Assembly (NCBI GenBank): GCA_938030915.1 | Contig: CALHIO010000154.1 | Location: forward strand, 1 to 8,378 | From: an uncultured Gemmatimonadota bacterium | GTDB lineage: Bacteria; Gemmatimonadota; Gemmatimonadetes; Longimicrobiales; Gaopeijiaceae | Reading direction: 5' to 3' | DNA: 8,378 nucleotides | Position numbers and translations under genes: made by a program | The notes under the pieces: generated by a model | The model's database searches: none | Seen by the model: only the letters and a program-made list of their open reading frames with translations | Told to the model about the DNA's origin: nothing | Shown here: positions 7,575 to 8,378 of the stretch, piece after piece | Layout: the number at the start of each line of letters is the position of its first letter | Numbering within the stretch: position 1 is the stretch's first letter

Positions 7575-8015
7575 ATGGGACGCCTGATCCGAATGTGCAG
7601 CATCGCCGCCGTCTTCCTTACCGGAGTCGTCGTGGGAACCACCGTGCCGATGGCGGTAGCCTCGACCCCGGATGCTCAACCGAATCAGGTGTTCGAGCTA
7701 CGCACGTATACGGCCGCCGAGGGCAAGCACGACGCCCTCCTCGCTCGTTTCCGAGACCACACCATGCGGATCTTCGACAAACATGGCATGACGAACGTCG
7801 GCTACTGGACGCCTCAGGAGGCGCCGGGCTCCGACCAGACGCTGGTCTACCTCCTTGCACACCCCTCCCGGGCCGCAGCCGACGCGAATTGGCAGGCGTT
7901 CATCGCCGACCCGGAGTGGCAGGAGGTGTTCGAGGCATCCCGTGTCGAAGGTCCGTTGATCGCCGGACTCGAGCGCCTCTACCTGGAACCGACCGACTTC
8001 TCGCCGATGAGATGA
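7575..8015 (+). CDS. NIPSNAP-family protein with N-terminal export signal
   Basis: The product is 146 aa. Residues 1-29 look like a Sec signal: R3 and R6, then a hydrophobic run IAAVFLTGVVVG, and a plausible AVA|S site after residue 29. C8 sits before the hydrophobic core and is not in a lipobox, so a lipoprotein is unlikely. The rest is one NIPSNAP domain, a ferredoxin-like alpha/beta-barrel (about 39-144), opening with FELRTYTAAEGK (40-51), then FRDHTMRIFDKHGM, VGYWTPQE, LVYLLAH and a WQAFIADPEWQ stretch, all typical of the family. The biochemical role of bacterial NIPSNAP proteins is unclear; some resemble small monooxygenase-type dimers. Export to the periplasm is inferred; an uncleaved anchor is also possible. 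It lies 67 nt after comEC and 77 nt before fbp, and neither neighbour explains its job. Confidence 0.85.
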   Translation: MGRLIRMCSIAAVFLTGVVVGTTVPMAVASTPDAQPNQVFELRTYTAAEGKHDALLARFRDHTMRIFDKHGMTNVGYWTPQEAPGSDQTLVYLLAHPSRAAADANWQAFIADPEWQEVFEASRVEGPLIAGLERLYLEPTDFSPMR

Positions 8016-8044
8016 TCGGGAGCGAGCAGCTTCGCGGCTCGATC
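8014..8044 (+). repeat. Imperfect inverted repeat just after the NIPSNAP stop (possible weak hairpin)
   Basis: GATC (8014-8017) plus GAGC (8020-8023) can pair with GCTC (8037-8040) plus GATC (8041-8044), with a 2-nt bulge. An alternative 5-bp stem pairs CGAGC (8023-8027) with GCTCG (8037-8041). It overlaps the NIPSNAP stop codon and is not followed by a T-run, so it does not fit a standard intrinsic terminator. It might still end or attenuate transcription before fbp, or be chance in GC-rich DNA. Confidence 0.25.
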
Positions 8045-8092
8045 TTCAGTACGTTTGAAGGGATTGAAGCCACTTAGAGCACTCAGGTCTCC

Positions 8093-8378
8093 ATGGCACT
8101 GCAAAGCCACGTCGTCACGATCTCCCGGTTCCTCGTTGATGAGGAGCGGAAGCACCCGGATGCAACGGGTGCATTCACGAACCTTCTGTCGGATATCGCC
8201 CTGGCTGCGAAGGTCATCGGACGTGAGGTCAACAAGGCCGGGCTTGTCGATATCTTCGGGTCTGCAGGTGAGGAGAATGTCCACGGAGAAGCCCAGCAGA
8301 AGCTGGACGTCTTCGCCAATCAGGTCATGTATCGGGCGCTGGACCACACCGGTCTGGTGGCGTGCCTGGCATCGGAAG
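8093..8378 (+). CDS. fbp: Class I fructose-1,6-bisphosphatase, N-terminal part (3' truncated by window)
   Basis: The enzyme hydrolyses fructose-1,6-bisphosphate to fructose-6-phosphate in gluconeogenesis (and in carbon fixation where that exists), in the cytoplasm. Only 95 complete codons are visible, about 28% of the usual 330-340 aa. The match to class I is strong along the whole stretch: TISRFLVDEERKHPDATG (9-26), FTNLLSDIALAAKVIGREVN (28-47), NKAGLVDIFGSAGEENVHGE (47-66), QKLDVFANQVM (69-79) and ACLASE (90-95), the last leading into the metal-binding region beyond the window. The ATG at 8093 gives the normal N-terminus; AGG at 8085-8087 is a weak Shine-Dalgarno 5 nt upstream. It is separated from the NIPSNAP gene by 77 nt, so it may have its own promoter, although I cannot point to a convincing one. 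Confidence 0.93.
   Translation, partial: MALQSHVVTISRFLVDEERKHPDATGAFTNLLSDIALAAKVIGREVNKAGLVDIFGSAGEENVHGEAQQKLDVFANQVMYRALDHTGLVACLASE

Noticed and set aside
8014..8044. Intrinsic terminator between the NIPSNAP gene and fbp
   Set aside because: The stem is short, bulged and overlaps the stop codon, and no T-run follows. It is kept only as a low-confidence inverted repeat.
7508..8077. Overlapping + strand frame from GTG 7508, directly after the comEC stop
   Set aside because: It runs over the whole NIPSNAP gene in another frame. Its Arg/Gly/Pro-rich product is unrecognisable, while the NIPSNAP frame has a Shine-Dalgarno, signal peptide and conserved domain.
1..8378. CRISPR array, tRNA/rRNA genes, insertion sequence, integrase or defence/toxin-antitoxin genes
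   Set aside because: None were seen on reading: there are no spaced direct repeats, no cloverleaf-like intergenic stretch (the longest gap is 77 nt), and no transposase- or nuclease-type proteins beyond ComEC. The window reads as ordinary chromosomal housekeeping sequence.

Overview
The window is a stretch of GC-rich bacterial chromosome with all its genes on the + strand. Organism assignment is inference: the surface-protein/outer-membrane-protein pair at the left end, the style of the MtaB and MiaB sequences, and the high GC all suggest a diderm of the Gemmatimonadota or a close relative. No rRNA or other marker gene is present to confirm this.

Layout, left to right: (1) the 3' part of a gene for an uncharacterised protein with a DNRLRE-like look, cut by the window start (to 874); (2) an outer-membrane beta-barrel protein with a signal peptide (871-2055); (3) mtaB, the tRNA t6A37 methylthiotransferase (2068-3423); (4) miaB, the tRNA i6A37 methylthiotransferase (3420-4862); (5) a small two-helix LapA-domain inner-membrane protein (4859-5191); (6) comEC/rec2, the DNA-uptake channel (5216-7507); (7) an exported NIPSNAP-family protein (7575-8015); (8) the 5' end of fbp, class I fructose-1,6-bisphosphatase, cut by the window end (from 8093).

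The first six genes form a very tight cluster, probably one operon. Three junctions are 4-nt start/stop overlaps (ATGA, ATGA, TTGA) and the other two gaps are 12 and 24 nt. The NIPSNAP gene follows after 67 nt with its own strong Shine-Dalgarno, and fbp after another 77 nt. The functional core is the tandem of two radical-SAM methylthiotransferases, which act at A37 of two different tRNA sets. Two envelope proteins lie upstream, and a membrane protein and the competence channel lie downstream.

No mobile element, CRISPR array, tRNA, rRNA or phage signature was seen. No stretch over 300 bases lacks a gene. I found no convincing evidence of a previously undescribed system. The least explained part is the left-end surface-protein/barrel pair coupled to the tRNA-modification genes.
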